This document shows positions 11,284-25,825 of a stretch of DNA of 64,000 bases, in pieces. Each line of letters begins with the position of its first letter. Positions within the stretch are counted from its first letter, which is position 1. Source of the stretch: Membranipora membranacea (Eukaryota > Bryozoa > Gymnolaemata > Cheilostomatida > Membraniporidae); contig OU612074.1 of NCBI GenBank assembly GCA_914767715.1, forward strand, positions 6,587,501-6,651,500, read 5' to 3'. The notes below the pieces were generated by a model that saw only the letters and a program-made list of their open reading frames with translations, did no database searches and had not been told where the DNA came from. A program made the translations under genes and the position numbers.

Positions 11284-14200
11284 ACTATACACTCTAATGC
11301 TGAAGCCAACTTGTCAAATCTGGTATCGAGAGGGGACCAAAGCTACAAGGTTGGATAATGTGTGTAGTGGCACTTTAAGACTGTGAAAAGCAAATATAAC
11401 ACTGACACTAGCATGTCTATATGTATCTGCTCGATGGGGGGGGGGGGGGGTTCAACACCATACTCTAATCCTAATACTGTCCATTTGTAAACTCCGAGGT
11501 CCCATGACCTTTACGTCCCTACCGCCTCCCCACGATCAGAGACGCTAGGGTCTGGATATAGCATCCTGATGTTAATAATAGCGCCTGGTGCCTCATCCAA
11601 TATTATTTTTAGCTGTGACATTAGCCATCCAGAATGATTCACTAACCTGGAAACTGGCGTTGACCCTAAAGTGCCGGCAAGGGTCAACTGAAAGTTATAT
11701 AACCCCTCGCTATGTAATACAGTTGAGATTTTTATTTGCCAAAGTTTCCTAATATGATGTGATTTGGTCCAGACTTCTAAGTAAATAATTATATCCTATG
11801 TGCATATATGATAAGACATAATCCGCTGGCAGAATAATCGAAAAAATACTCGGAAAGCATTAGGAAGAGAAGAGTTTCCTCCTTAGAAGCCCAACCTAGA
11901 TCTCTGTGAGAAAAATGTCATTTAGGAAACTGCCTAGGTGGTGAAATAATGTACACGGATGTACATTACTGGGAAACTAAATTAACGAAAGGGAAATTCA
12001 CGGTATACTCATTATGGAAAGGGCGATTAGAATCCGCAAGATATATCAAGAAATGTCAAGTCTGACAAACTGTCAAACACATCCTAGAATTGGTACGATT
12101 TAAACTAGAATAACATTGAGTAAGAGAGCAAGTATAGGAAAGAGGATACTGGAGAGCCTACTCATATGAATTCACAGATTGGTACTGCGATTTGTGATGG
12201 AGTTCTGTCAGTACATAAATTTGTGTCAGTAATTGAACCTAGCTAAAAAAGTCTGGCATCTTTATAAAAGCTGTAACAGTTGTAGGCTGTATCATTACGC
12301 TGAACTTTTGGGCCAACCAAATAGAAGAAATGCATTACGATAGCCATACATAAGTTGCCATACATGCTTGTGGAGGACCAGATATGCTCCCCGAACCAGT
12401 GGGAGGGCCTGAAGGCTTATTGAAATGTCAACAGCAGACAGTGATGTAACCCCTCTGAGGTTAAGAACAGGGCTGGCTGGCCGCAAATCACGATCGGCCC
12501 ATATAAGAATATCAGGGTGTTGGTACACCATTGACAGACAAAAGAGAAAAAGTGTAAATTGAAGCCTCAAATGATAAGAGTATACTGGTACGGATAATGA
12601 TGAGATGCATAGACAAACTGACAACAAGCTTACCCATCGACCGAAAATAGCGAGAATGTCAACTTCCCTGAAACCTAAATATATAACAGCAGCCGACAGC
12701 CTTTCCTGAGTGATTATCCCATGAGAAAACTACACACTAAATAAAGCCCTCTTATTTTCCGTGGTATGCCTCGTTTATTCAGTCAAAGCTTGTTTCAATA
12801 AATGCTGCTCACTTGTTAATCTATAATGTTATTTTAATCAATTGGGTTAATATTGTTATGATTTACTGTAACAACAATGTGTTACGAATTGAAAATGCAA
12901 GTTTATCCTTTTTAACAAGAATTTAATTCAATTTCCATTGAAAGTAAAACATCATTAATATTAGGATGAATGATTAAGATTTCAATGACCCTTTTGTACT
13001 CAGCTGTAAGGTAAATTACAATGTACTAATATTTGGCAGCCGTAGAACTTGTCTACGACTACAAAACCATTCTCTGACCTTAAAAGTTTTGTTCACTTGA
13101 AGCTCGAAAATGCCACATACAAACATAAATTCCGCAACAACACTAGGAATTGATACACTAGAATAACTCAGTGAAACCTTGGATAACATCACGGAGTAAA
13201 TAAGGGTTTATTAATTTTTGCAAAAGTTACAGCATAAAACAACATAACCTCACCTGAATTAAAAGCACCCACAATTTTGAAATGCAGCAAGCCTTGCCTT
13301 AGCCAAAAAGTAAACAATTAGTTTCTTGCCCGTAGATCCTATCACAGAGTCAATGGTATCAATGAACTGTCCTTATTCCTACTGATAATGTGTGTGATGC
13401 ATAAAACACTACTAAGACATTGAACAACTTCTGAATTCCGTACTTACATCATCATACTTTGATTCGAGTACATCAGCTGACAAAAGTTCACTGTATACAG
13501 TGAGTGATTGAGCTACTTAGCTGTGGTGTAACACAAAAAATATAAATACAAAGGGCTTATTATTCTATCACTGATGACTGAGTGGTGGGTCAGATGACAG
13601 ATGGTTATATCATCAGTAAATTATCTTATCACAGAGTAAGGATTATATCAAACCGAAAGTAAACAGTTAATGACTCAAAGGATTATCACTCTTGTTTACA
13701 TGTGTTTAGTCAACTGCAGGGCTTCAGTTGACTTCCGTTTAGAGTCACATTTATGGATGAATGAAATCGTCAAGGGCTATTAAGGGGGTAGGCAATGTGC
13801 ACTGAAATGAATCACATCAAAACATTTAGTTGTGATGCGATTGGTTAGAGCGATTTGGTAAATAGGTAAGCATATGCATCGATCTCATACCTAAGTAATT
13901 AAATCGGTCATCTACAACTAAACTGGCTCTTGTCTCTCCAGCTCTAACCTGAACAGATTTGCTGCTAGTTCTGGGAATTCCTCAAATAAACTGAATTTCC
14001 CCTCAGAGAAGAGCTCAGGAGGGTGAGCTCACTATAACCACTATCAGGTTTATGAAAACATCTTGCTCCAAAACTATTACCATAACAAAAACAACGCAAA
14101 AAAAGCTTTCGAATCAAATACGCACCATCGGTCAAAGATCACTCAACAAGACCCTATTAATGACCTTATATGGTTTTGTAACCTTTCAAAGTTACTTTTT

Positions 14201-14401
14201 GCGACACCAGCAGTTTGAACGCTCTAGTCATAATGTGGGGGTAGGAAGTGTCTGGACAAACTCCTACACTGACCACAGCCCTCCTACTATTTCACCTGTG
14301 GAAACCGAATTAATACCAAATCTTAAAGGCTATCTATAACTGAAGGGGCATTACCCAGAAACCTGACAATAAGGGCGAAAGAGTGAAGGCCTCTCTTACT
14401 C

Positions 14402-14785
14402 TGTAGACCTGCAGGTCACAATGGCAAAAACCCGAACAAGTTCTTTGAGTTGACATCAATAATACCTTAATTAACACAGAAATCGATGGTATTTTCAGGT
14501 TTTTTGGCATGACGGTTACTCCAAAAAAGCGAACCTGAAGGTCATGGAAGCCAAAAACTCGAACATGAGTGAAAGTTTTTTGATTTGACTCCGATGACAC
14601 CTTAATTAACGTCAAAAGCTATGGTTTTTCCCCAATGTTTTTTGAAGGGCATGTTACGACTGGTACTTTAAAAAAGGAAAGACCCTTATGTGAGTGAATA
14701 TGCTTTGAGTTGACATCGTTGACACTTTAATTAACTTCAAAATTGATGTTTTTTGCAGGGTATGTTACGACAGATCCTCTAATTA
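14402..14785. repeat. Three diverged tandem copies of a roughly 125-bp unit
   Basis: Each copy has a TTGAGTTGACATC-like segment (near 14445, 14580 and 14705), a CTTTAATTAAC or CCTTAATTAAC core, and a GGCATG or GGTATG segment before GTTACGAC. Divergence between copies suggests an old array. Confidence 0.7.
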
Positions 14786-14907
14786 CTGCAGTAAAAAATA
14801 TTTTTGTAACCTGCCGTTGAAAGAAATTTCTTCCCACCCCCACCTTCCTCGCCCTAATTAATACTGAATAACTTATACTTATGTGATATTTGGAAATTAA
14901 TTTGTGT

Positions 14908-14982
14908 GCATGGGCAGACGAAGCTAATCGTATAATACTCTAGCTGCATGGGCAGAGAAGCTAATCGTATAATACTCCAGCT
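14908..14982. repeat. Recent 37-38-bp tandem duplication
   Basis: GCATGGGCAGACGAAGCTAA and the following 18 nt are repeated immediately at 14946 with a one-base deletion and one substitution. Confidence 0.85.
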
Positions 14983-15463
14983 TACAATGATTTAAAAAGG
15001 CAGTTGTTGACCACTGGCAACAAGGTTTACATCTGAAAATGAAGATTGATTTATGCTGTAACCAGACACAAGCCTCTGCTGTAACTGTACCGGGATTGAC
15101 AGGTGTAGAGGATAAAAACTGCAACAATTTAACCATTTCTTGTTCAATCATAACAACAACCACATGATTTTTTGCTTATTTAAAAATAGCTAGATTATGA
15201 TTTCTCTTAATTGACTCTCCATTATTTAAAACAAATTGTAATTTGAACTTGATGTAAAAACTAAATAACAAGATTAATGAGTTTTTAATCGACAACTCCC
15301 CCCCCCAAATTATCCTGAGATTAATCGGTTTTTTTCTAACTCATGGCTGTACTTATGCTTGACACTGTATCAGGGTAAGTTCAGTAGCAGTGTCAGATTT
15401 AATCTCAAGCTTAGGAGACAGAGATAACCATATGATCTTATCTCAAGATAAGCCCTGTAGCAG

Positions 15464-15588
15464 TATATAAATATTATACCCAGCCGTCAGTCAACACGAC
15501 ACGACAGAAGCCATGTTTGTCCTGAGAAACTGCGTCACCCAAACAGCCAATGATTCAACCTGCCACAACTCTGCTTATCTAGATTTCT
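15464..15588 (+). promoter_or_regulatory. TATA/initiator-like module before a 25-codon ORF
   Basis: TATATAAATA near 15464 is followed about 20-25 nt later by TCAGTC (about 15486), an initiator-like sequence, and then an ATG at 15512. The ATG opens a 25-codon frame ending TAA. The arrangement resembles a core promoter, but no spliced continuation or known product is recognisable. Confidence 0.3.
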
Positions 15589-18500
15589 AATCATGATTGA
15601 TGTCTCAGAATATGACGATGCTGATCTAGCCTTGTCACTGATATTCTCTCCCACCCTAAATAATTACAGACCTTCCTACTCGGCAGAAATGAGCATGGAT
15701 AAATCATCGATTAGTAGAGGTGGGCCGATCCATTTGATTGAAGTATTCGAACTTCTTTGAATCATTGGAGAATTAGGTTTATTCCTTGAGCCCAACAAGA
15801 TGCCATAGAACAATTGAATTGAATATTTCACCCATAATCCCCCCCCCCCCCCCGAGTACTGAATAAGTTATGTTTATCGTTGTTGAGTGTCGTTTCATCT
15901 CTAGCTCTTGTCAGTATTTTGAGCAGAGTCATTAGTTTCTCATAACAGGAGTTTTATCTTGTTTGATCATCAGAGGCTTTATTATTCAGTCTTATGACAG
16001 GGTGTCAGATATGGTCATTATCTTAATACCTTTTCTACTTTGTAATCACCGCTTCAAAACTACCAATTCTACTTCAAACGTCTTCTAAATGAGAGTCTCA
16101 AATATGCCCAGGCTATTATGTTCGAAAAAATCTTTGAAAACATCAGGAAAAGTGGTAGGGTACCAGCAAAAAACAGCTCAAAAGCGCAGCGTTGTAAGAA
16201 ATAAACCTGGGAAAGGCAACTGGCCTATTGAGAAATAAGTGAGTATAGGTAGCAATTTCAAATATACACAATTGGATTAGGAGGGATTTGCTTACAGCTA
16301 ACTCTGTCCGACCATGAGTAGGTTGGCATATAGAAACAAGCACTCTTGTGGATTGAAAAGACAAATATAACCCATAAACACAACGGCCAGTGAGTTTTTC
16401 TTTAAAACAGACTGCTGTTTAGAGGACAAGATCAGGTTTAGTTGTGACTGGTCCTATCAATAGCTGTTTAATTGGCGGTTGGGCGGGGGGGGGGGGGGAT
16501 GTTGGGGCAGTCCCTGTATTTAATGAGAGGGTGGATGATATTGACCATGATACGGCACAGAGTTAAGACTGATTGCCTATGAGTATACATATTTTAGTAA
16601 GTTATATGTTCAGCTACTTGATAAGATAATAGATTGTCCTATCTAGTAAAATATGAAAGTCTGGATAAACCTCACATACCTAATTAAAAGCCATAATGCA
16701 TATTTAATGTAGATATTATCCTAATGTCCCATTAATTTTGATTGAATGGTCAATAGCTATATGTTTACAACAACATTAATTTTTTACAGCTATTTTTTTG
16801 GCAACGTTCCTGAAATTTTCAGTGACACGATTCAGGGTACAGTTAATTTGCCTCTGTGGAAACTCTAACTGCGCAGGATGATTCACCGCTATGAAGTTTT
16901 TAAGTAAGTATATTTCTCAAGTAGAGTTTTCTTCTCATGGTATATTTAAAAAATAATTCTCTAACAAGATTAAATTGATCAAATACGTAATTGGATAAAT
17001 GCAGCGCAATAGTGACTATGTGTTCGATGTCTATGATGAGTTTGACCTTGTCTCAAGTTTATGTCAATCAATTGTTGAAGACATGACTTGTAACTGTGAT
17101 TTTCACCCCATCGCAGCTAAGAACCATGGCTTGCTTGTGCCTTCAGTCTAACTTGTGTCTGCCAACTATCCTAGACCTTCATCAGCGTGTCAAACCAAGT
17201 TCAAGGATGCCAGATGCATTGAAATTTCTCACTGAGTTTTATAGGAAACGGAATTGATCTAATTTGAATAATCGCGCCTTCCACGTTGTTTGTTTGTGAG
17301 CAATTGTTAGATTGTCTGAAACTTATTGATGAATAATGGTGATTCCTGGCTGCAGGCAATAACTAGCTACCTAGCCTGAGTTCCTGAGTATTTTTCTTGG
17401 AACACGAGACAGTATTTAGCATAATGATTATGTAAAATGAAAGTTTAGGAACAGGAGTTACTCTGGCCTCCCAGGATGGCCAATTATCTAAAATGACAAC
17501 AGCAGTTCTGGACGCACTGGTCACGATAAATAGTAGTCTCCCTAATCTGAGAACAGAACATGATTCTCAAAATTGTTCACAGCATAACTTTGACACAGAA
17601 AAATTGTCTAGCCAGAACCAATGGTGAATTCTGAGTCATATTTGTTGAAAATATCTGTAGGCAAATTTTTCCCACAATGCATGACAGCCTTTATACCTCT
17701 GCTATTGTTTAAGTTGTGAATCATCGATGCAAAGCAACAGTCACCCCCAGAACCCTAGCTATGTGGCATGCTGACCAGTGCCTTGAGGAGGAGTTCCCAT
17801 GTACTAGTCGAAAAATTAAATATTTTGTCATTGTAAAAAAAAATATGATAGAGTATGATACGGTAAGTACAGTAAGGATCAAATGACGTGCGAAAATTCA
17901 CTTATAAATAAACCATCTCATTAGACAGCAGACGATAAATCATCACGCTGAGAAAATTCCCTAACTGGTACCTCGAATGCCCTCGACATTACCCACCCAC
18001 CGCTGTCGAAAATAGCTTAAGTACAGTTCTCACTCCATGTAATGATTTTATTAAGCAAATTATGTGGGCGGCTGTGTAGAGGTGTAAACGTATATAAAAT
18101 GTAGAAAAAACTATTACCTAACTTACTATCTCTACAAACATGTCCATAGACTTGATTCAATGCCTCTGTATGTTTATGTGTTGCACGCCCCCATCCAACG
18201 CCATGTTTGGGGTATAAAGTCACATGCCTCATGTGTAGGTTAAGCTAAGATCGAATTGTAGATTTCCAGATTATTAAATAAAGTGAGGTAAAATAAACAC
18301 GACGACATGTAAATTATCATGGAGACACTATTTGATGTGTTTAGAAAGTTTTGACAACTTTTGATAATTTACAGAATATCACTTATAATGTCTATCACAG
18401 TTATAACTAACACAGGAAAGGGTCCAGTAATTGTTATATCATAAGAGTTTGTTAGCTTCTTGACCTTATCAAATACAGATGATACTGATCAAGCCCAAGA

Positions 18501-21098
18501 TTGATGTTAACAACTGAAGATATGAAAGAAAGCTTGAAGCAACAAACGAAAGAGGGGAACAGAGCCTGAAAAGCTACATCAACCAGAGAGAAGAGAAAAG
18601 TGGAGACAAGTTGACCAGAGTTTTGTAAAAGAGAAATCGTTAATAGTAATTCATAATCAAATACAGAGTTTACACTCATCAGGGACTAATTTTTGTGCCG
18701 AGGACATGGCCAAAAGTGAGATCTGGTTTTGTTGACAGGAAAAAACAAAAATTACAAATCTGTCATATCATCGTACAGATGGTCAACTTTGCTGGCATAG
18801 GAACAGCTATGAAAAATTATGCTAATAGTCAAAACATTGCCAATACTTTCTTTAAAAATGTCAAATACTCACCAAATATTTCCAAAAAAGTTTTCTTATC
18901 TTCTGTGCTATTGAGAAGAAATAGCGAGCATGTGTTGATGTGTGTCTATCCTAAGTCCGCTTGGAGTGCCCACTGAGAGGTGACTGGTAAAGTAGTGATT
19001 AGCGTCGATAGGACCGATATTATCTCATCAGTAAAACGGGTGCTCTTCTGTGTCCCCGAGCCAAACACAGCGAGAGTACAGTCACTAATAAAGTAATCCT
19101 ACACATGCACTCCTCCCTACAGCTATGTCCGCAAAGCTCTTGTAATCATCAGGTTTAGACAGTAGAGAAAAGTTATTCTGCAGACGTCATTGACAATAGT
19201 TGACAAGTGCCTGCGCATAAACTCACGATAAATTTTTTATCCCGGGCTATAAGTTAATTATCAACCAATCAGTTGAGTTTGTGATGACAATATAGCGGGT
19301 TGAATAAGCCTGGGAATTAAAATGTGCAAGTGAGAGCATTGAGCAGTGGAGATTTATAGTGATAAGTTTAATTATACCCTGTGGGATACAGACTCAAATT
19401 TTTCAGCTATTACAATAAAATACACAACAGAGAAGTAAGTGTACAGACCCTACATTATATACGAGAAAGAACTCAGCTCTATGTATATAATTACAATCTA
19501 GAAATCAGGATTTTACATGTGATATTTAACACGACCACACACAAAAGTGTCTGTGCCGTATATCTTGGTGTTATCTACTGTTCAATGAAGTATCGTAAGA
19601 AAGTTGAGCAATAATGTACGTACGTTATTTGACCACAGCTAACAATGGTTTAGTACTGTAATTAGCCACAGAACTAGTGATAGGATTGTATGTAATTTTC
19701 CCAGTGCTCTGCTAAGATGTTTAGCCGCTTATGGAGAATTAAATAAGTCAAGAAAATAAGGTGTCTTTGTTTTATTATGCAAAAATCTTATAACTTATAA
19801 CCTACTACCTAAATTACCAGATCAACAGTGTCAGGCACTCTGCCCTTGTTTCATAATGTTGGTAAATGTTACTTGTGGTTGGGTATATGTGGGTGTTTTT
19901 GGTGACATTTAGAAGTGTAGGTAACATGGCGGGGATCACTCTGTGCCCTCAGTCAAGACAAGGGACAAGAGGGAACTATCATAGTTTTAAGTTACATCTA
20001 CTGTTGTTTTTTCTCCTATGCCTATATATCTGCTACATACAGATTCATAGACTTGGTACATCTGTGATATGTATAAACACTATAGTTAACATGTCTGTGC
20101 TTTCTTTTCATATAGTGATGTGAAAATCGAGCAAATTAAACTTTCAAGCTGAATAAATAGAGACAGTTTTAGTTGTTTCGGCAAAGTTCAATATTTAACC
20201 AATTCTTGTTCCTTCTCAATCAGTTGACATGCTTCAACCAGTTCATCGGAGGCTGTCTAAACAACAGAATATTTCTTGTCTGAGTCCCCCCAAGACTCTT
20301 GCCCCTCTCTGTCTGACGGAGGGGGCACCCCCCCCCCATATTTCACGTGACAGCAGAAGCTACGGTTTCCATCTTCAGAGTGTCACAATGTTCTTAATTA
20401 AAAATGAGTTAATAACCCATCCTCAGATCCGATCTTTCAATTCAGTGTCAAACCACCTGTATTTTCAAGTGTCATGTAAATGAAAAGACATGAAACTAAA
20501 AAGATAATGGTTTCTCCAGTATTGACAGCGAGGAAAGCTGTCTTCATTAAAGTTCATCTGCTGGCCACCTTTGTGACTTCACTCAGGGCGGATATAGATA
20601 CAAGGTCGAATCAGTGTGACATTTACTCTCCAAAGATCCCTGAAGCTAAAATAGCTTAGAGAAGCCTTATGCTGATCACAGTAATGTTTCACATTATTTG
20701 CGCTGAGCACCAAAATGTCAACTATATATTCTCCCGTAACATTTGTTTTGGTAAAACAGGTGGTGTGACGGCATGGCTTCACTATCAGTGACGGAACTCT
20801 TTGATAAAACTATCAATATAACTTTATGTGTTAATTGAATGATCTGTTAGTTTTGTTGTCTATTTAGACACAAGCCTGCTAATATCATGCTGGCAATATA
20901 ACATTAAGTGGGATCCTGTGCCATCACATTGAAGGTCATCAGACATTTACATCGGTGATCAAAAATGAATAGTACATTTTTCCATTTTGACACCCCCTGC
21001 AAGCATTAGTTTGAGTTGGGTCATTATTCTTTGAATGCATGGAACAAAGGTTTGATCCTAAATAAAATGCTTGCAGCTAAATGTACTCAGCTCAGCAG

Positions 21099-21335
21099 TA
21101 GGAGGTAGCTCAGTTGCCCTGTAAGACGCAAGTGTTGGAGATCCACTGTTCAAATCTAAATGCGTGGGTTCAAATCCCGCTTCACCCTACTTACGACTGG
21201 GCTCTGTGCCCCAGGGGTGCCTCAACGGGCCGCGCCCTCAAGGCATGCTAAGACAGGTCGCACCCTCAAGGCACATAATTTTCTCAGTTTTATTTCTGAG
21301 AACGGATACAGACAAGATCACTGTCAAATCGGTTA
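21099..21335 (+). mobile_element. tRNA-derived SINE
   Basis: Box A TAGCTCAGTTGC (21106-21117) and box B GGTTCAAATCC (21167-21177). The body has ACTGGGCTCTGTGCCCCAGG and CGCGCCCTCAAGGCA segments. The tail, TTTCTGAGAACGGATACAGA with CAAGATCACTG, resembles the tail at 62.8 kb. Confidence 0.75.
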
Positions 21336-22510
21336 AATAAGAATTAAATTATCTTGCCAATGCAAATAATCAAATAATTTCAACATCAGTGGTAAGGGTA
21401 GTTGCAGTTCATTTTTAAATTACAAATTTTTTCAGGTTTCACCAAAAATATATCGAATCATTGATTCTGATTCAAATCGTGTAACTTCCAAGGGACAACC
21501 CGCCCCCCCCCCCCATTCCTGTATGTGGCTTCCATACTCCAGATACAGCAGAACCGAGGCGGTGCCTTGGGTCAGTCAGATAATTTTCTGTGGTATTATG
21601 TTTTCAGCCTCGGCTGATGAAAATGACGATATGACATTTTTATCTCTACAAAAATCAGATGTAAAAAGCAATAAAAGTAATCAAACATGATGTATAGGAA
21701 CATCATGCCAACATTTAATAAACACTTTAATCATTACATTACTTTACATTATTAACTGTAAAGTTATCATACAACAATCTAAAAATATATCCTGATATAT
21801 GCATGTCAATATCACCGAATAAAATGAATGTATTCATCTAATCTAGAAACCTGAACTAATCCTGATTCATTTATGCTGGGTTTTTGGTTCATGCCTACAG
21901 CCCTACAGCTCTACACCCAACTATCTTGTCGTCAGACAACTTGATAGTTGATTTTTGCTGGAGATCCTACCGGCCTGACTGCGTTGGGCTGGAAAAGACT
22001 GTCAGACAGGCTTGTTATGGCGTATGATGTCGCAAATGGGATTATAGTTTCTCCGAAAGCTGTATTGGAAAGGATATAAATGATCAAGGACAACTCCGAT
22101 CCAAATTCAAAAATAGTAACAATCCTTACCAGAATTCACCAGTAGAATATTTGATTAATGGTTCTCAGTAGTATTTCAGTTCTATTCTCAAATTGTAAGG
22201 GCTGAATACAAACAACACTAGCTACATTAGTGGTACAAAATGTTTTGGGAAAACCAGGAACAATGCATCGTGGGGCACCTAAATTCATTAAAAAGGCAAG
22301 TAGCCTTGATATCAGCAGATGACTTATTGATTCCACCTTACTGGTCAAGCTGGTCTGCCAGCCTTCAAGCCACCAAAATACCTACCTACCAATCATTTAA
22401 AACCGAAACTCTTACTGTTCCCAAAACACAGCACTTACTAAGCTACCGGGAAACATCCTTATTTAGCTATAGTTGGTGTGTGGTGACAAATCATTGACCG
22501 TTTAGCCATG

Positions 22511-22743
22511 CCTTCTTGACCTATTGGCTAAGATCAAAGTGTCACTGCCAATGGCTGATTAGTGCCTGTTTCAGCTTCTGGCAGCTTGCTGCACACTTAC
22601 GATTAGGAGGTCCACCATTGCCTCACCTCTAGGATGCATTCTAGTTTTCTAGGATGTATCACACTCTCAGTATGAAGACTTTGGGCAACTTGTGTCTCTC
22701 TTTAGGGGCAGCCCACCCTCTGTTTTGTCATAAACAGGGCCAT
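22511..22743 (+). mobile_element. SINE copy with U2 snRNA-like head (first of a head-to-tail pair)
   Basis: The head reads CTTCTTGACCTATTGGCTAA then GATCAAAGTG, with the same body as the copy at 1831-2053: a GCCTGTTTCAG segment, an AGGATGCATTCTAG segment and a 3' end near ATAAACAGGGC. It is followed directly by a second copy. Confidence 0.68.
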
Positions 22744-22758
22744 ACCTCACTTCTTCGT

Positions 22759-22985
22759 CTTCTTTGGCCTAGTGGCTAAGATCAAAGAACCTCTGCCAAA
22801 GCGCTATTAGTGCCAGTTTTCAGATTTGGCAGCTTTCTTCACACACACAGTTCAGGTGGTCCATGATTACCACACATTTCCAGGATGCATACTAGATTCT
22901 AGGATATGTCATACCCTCAGTAAGCGCATTTAGAGCAACTTGCAATCCTCTGTATGGCCAGTGTTTTCCTAAACAGGATTTCCCC
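22759..22985 (+). mobile_element. SINE copy with U2 snRNA-like head (second of a head-to-tail pair)
   Basis: The head reads TTCTTTGGCCTAGTGGCTAA then GATCAAAG. The body is collinear with the preceding copy but more diverged, and the 3' end is near CTAAACAGGAT. A tRNA box A-like reading of this head (TGGCCTAGTGG) is possible, but no box B follows. Confidence 0.62.
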
Positions 22986-25819
22986 TTACACCAAGCCATA
23001 GCCTGCGAACAATGTTATTTATAATGGTCATAGTACCCAGGATTAGACTGGGATTAGATAGGTTTAACATCTCTTCTTAAAGTTTAACCCCAAAACTCTT
23101 GCTCCCCAACAGATGGCTTCCCTTCCAACTACCAAAAAAGATTGAGCAAGAAAAGCCTAACATTTATATGAACAAACCTCTGCTATCCAGCAACAAATGC
23201 AAGAGTAGTGAACATTATGGTTTGATATGATCAGCAATGAAAATAAATCCAGTTATAAAATGCTAATAATAAAAACAATGTTTAGAAAAAACAGATGAAA
23301 GACAAATATGACATTCAATTTTGACATAAATAAGAGATGATGAAAGCTGAACCACCATGTAACAGATCAAAGCAGTATGCAAAACAGTAATTATGCGTCA
23401 AAACTTTTCAACAGAGTCTTGAAACTTTTGAATGTAGGTGCTGAAAAGAAGCTGATAAATTTTTCAATTATTGTTTTAAGATAGCATGTTGAATAGTGAT
23501 GTTAAATGTCAGTTCAATAAGTAAGCACAAAGCATTCCTTGATCTGCATATGTGGCCATGAACCCATATATAAATGAGTGCTGACTGAAGTTGCGGCCCC
23601 TGGAATCGTATATTATTAGACTTACATGTATATCAACGCGTTGACCCAAAAAACTCCCATACCAAGTTATTCTAAATATCCTAAAAAGCCCCAGACTCCC
23701 TGTAGTAAAATTGGGCAAGAGTTTTAAACGCATGACATCCCAATAACATGATTCAAGGCTTAACAGTCCTATTTGTGTGTTCAAGTAGTAAAACCAAGGA
23801 AGTGAAGGAAATTCGTAACTGCACATTGAGTGCACAGTAATTCACACAAATACACCAGGGAATCTTCCTGCCTGGAAAAATTCGAGTCAACAAGTGAAAA
23901 ATGTGGCGCGTTTGTTGTATTTCAAGCTGGCCTTTGCAAGTACACTCGAATTCTCTGGGGATACCTTGGCATGACTTGATGGACATTAATACTTTTGAAG
24001 GATGATTATTTTAAGGAAATGTTATTGTGAATTAAAGAGTACATGCATCTGCTTTTCCTGTATGACGACAGAATGCTGCCGAGTCTTTACTATTCATATC
24101 GTCCAGTGTAAATTGACTGTCAAAGCAATCCGCCTCCTAGTTTTGTCTGCATTGATTAATTCACTGATATCAAACATTTCTGAATATCATTGTTTTAGCG
24201 CGGGGGCATAACTTCATATTGCTGTTAGATACAACATACAGTAGTGTGCCTACCACTACACAACACGCAGGTCTTCAGCTAGAAACCATCAGTACACACG
24301 CTAATATTAACAGCAAGACTTGTGAAAGTAGGAAAAAAAAAGTGGCTAAAATACATTAAAATGTCACTCCGCATAACTATTGCACACAACCAAAACTTGC
24401 ATATGATAGAAATTGCATAAAATCCGGTGTAAAACTCCCAGCGAGATGTTGATCTAGGGTGTGAATTTTAAATTTGTATGAGTACTTAGTTAAAGTTCTC
24501 TTCACTTATAAATATTTTAAGTACCAAGATGCAATCGGTGCAGTTTGCATCAAAGACAACATTATCAAGTATTGAGCGCTTTTAGTTTCAAGGTTCATGA
24601 AAGGTTGTGAACACTAAATTGAGAAATTTACTGCTACATTAAGTTTGACACCATTTCTATGACGTTGTTCAGACCTGGTGAAACATATCCAGGTTTCTAA
24701 TGTTCACCTGATAACTTTGATTAATAATCATAATTATAAACAACCGAACTCGTAAAGTAGCAGCTCAACAATGTTTTCAATGGTGCACAAGATTTCCGCC
24801 CATGTAATTATCTGCCGTTAAAATTATGGTCGTCAAGTGAGTCATGTTCGAATAGAATAACCGATTCTGTCGCGCCGAAAAACCTCGGATGGCATGGAGG
24901 AGAACTTTGTTGAGCTTCCTGTGATAAAGATCAGTGAGAACTTGACTCTATTTTAGTCCTCATTGACAATATGACATGTCCACCCATTAGTTATGCACTT
25001 TTCCGTGTTAAAAAAGTGATAATCAGGATGTTAAAACAAAAATAAACTCTTGCATAAAATGCACTCCAGATCACTTACATAAAACAGGTTTATTTACACA
25101 CAGTCATCAATAATTACAACACTCATCACCTGGCCTGTCCTTTTACTGTGTGCTTTGCTACGGTATAGTTAGGCGTTGAGCAGTAGTCAAAGCCCGAAAA
25201 GACCTAGACTGTTAGTCCTAGGCGGATAGCGCTGGGAATTCTCATCTTGGTCAAAGTAAGGAGCATCTAGACTTGTGCGGGGACCACCCACAATGTCGGG
25301 ATTGCAAATATCAGCACTGAAGAAAAAAAATCAGTCTGCAAGGGATAATGAATCTCCCATTGAGAGTTGGTAGAACGCAAAAGTGACCTGTGCAATATAG
25401 CTAAAGTGGACAATGAAAGGGTTTTCCATGCAATTTTAATTTAATCTACTTATGGCGTAACATTATTCAGTAGATATTAGTTTTTAACATCCGGATCCCT
25501 GATGTCGGAACATCCTATCTATCTTCAAAACAGGAAATGGAAATTCACCCATAGTCTGCTGTCAAAGACTCAATTTTCAACAAGGTCAAATTTGAGACCG
25601 AGAATTAGTACTTTACTCCAATCAATTTCCTGATTGCGAAAGTAATTCACGTTATTCCTGATGTCTCAATGATTGTGTGTTTCACATTATTAATGAATTT
25701 CAAAATGTATTCAATAATATTTTTGAGAGCGCATGATTGAACTCAACTGAAAAAATGCATGTGCTGAACTCTAACACTCAAACTAAACTCCAAACTCTGG
25801 TTTTGTTTTCCTGATAACT

Positions 25820-25825
25820 TTTATT
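25820..25825 (-). terminator. GOGAT: Possible polyadenylation signal for GOGAT
   Basis: AATAAA on the minus strand lies about 455 nt after the GOGAT stop. It is the first canonical hexamer downstream that I noticed. Confidence 0.3.

Larger units (their letters stand above)
10480..21098. other. Gene-poor intergenic region, left part
   Basis: No supportable exons on either strand. It holds the tandem duplications at 11.0, 14.4 and 14.9 kb, the TATA-like module at 15.46 kb, and homopolymer G or C runs of about 14 at 11438, 15840 and 16483. Reading frames of 60-110 codons here show no recognisable domains. Confidence 0.55.

Noticed and set aside
12295-12627. 110-codon minus-strand frame
   Set aside because: Leu/Ser-rich hydrophobic composition without domain signature or splice context.
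23509-23835. 108-codon minus-strand frame
   Set aside because: No recognisable motif and no neighbouring exons.
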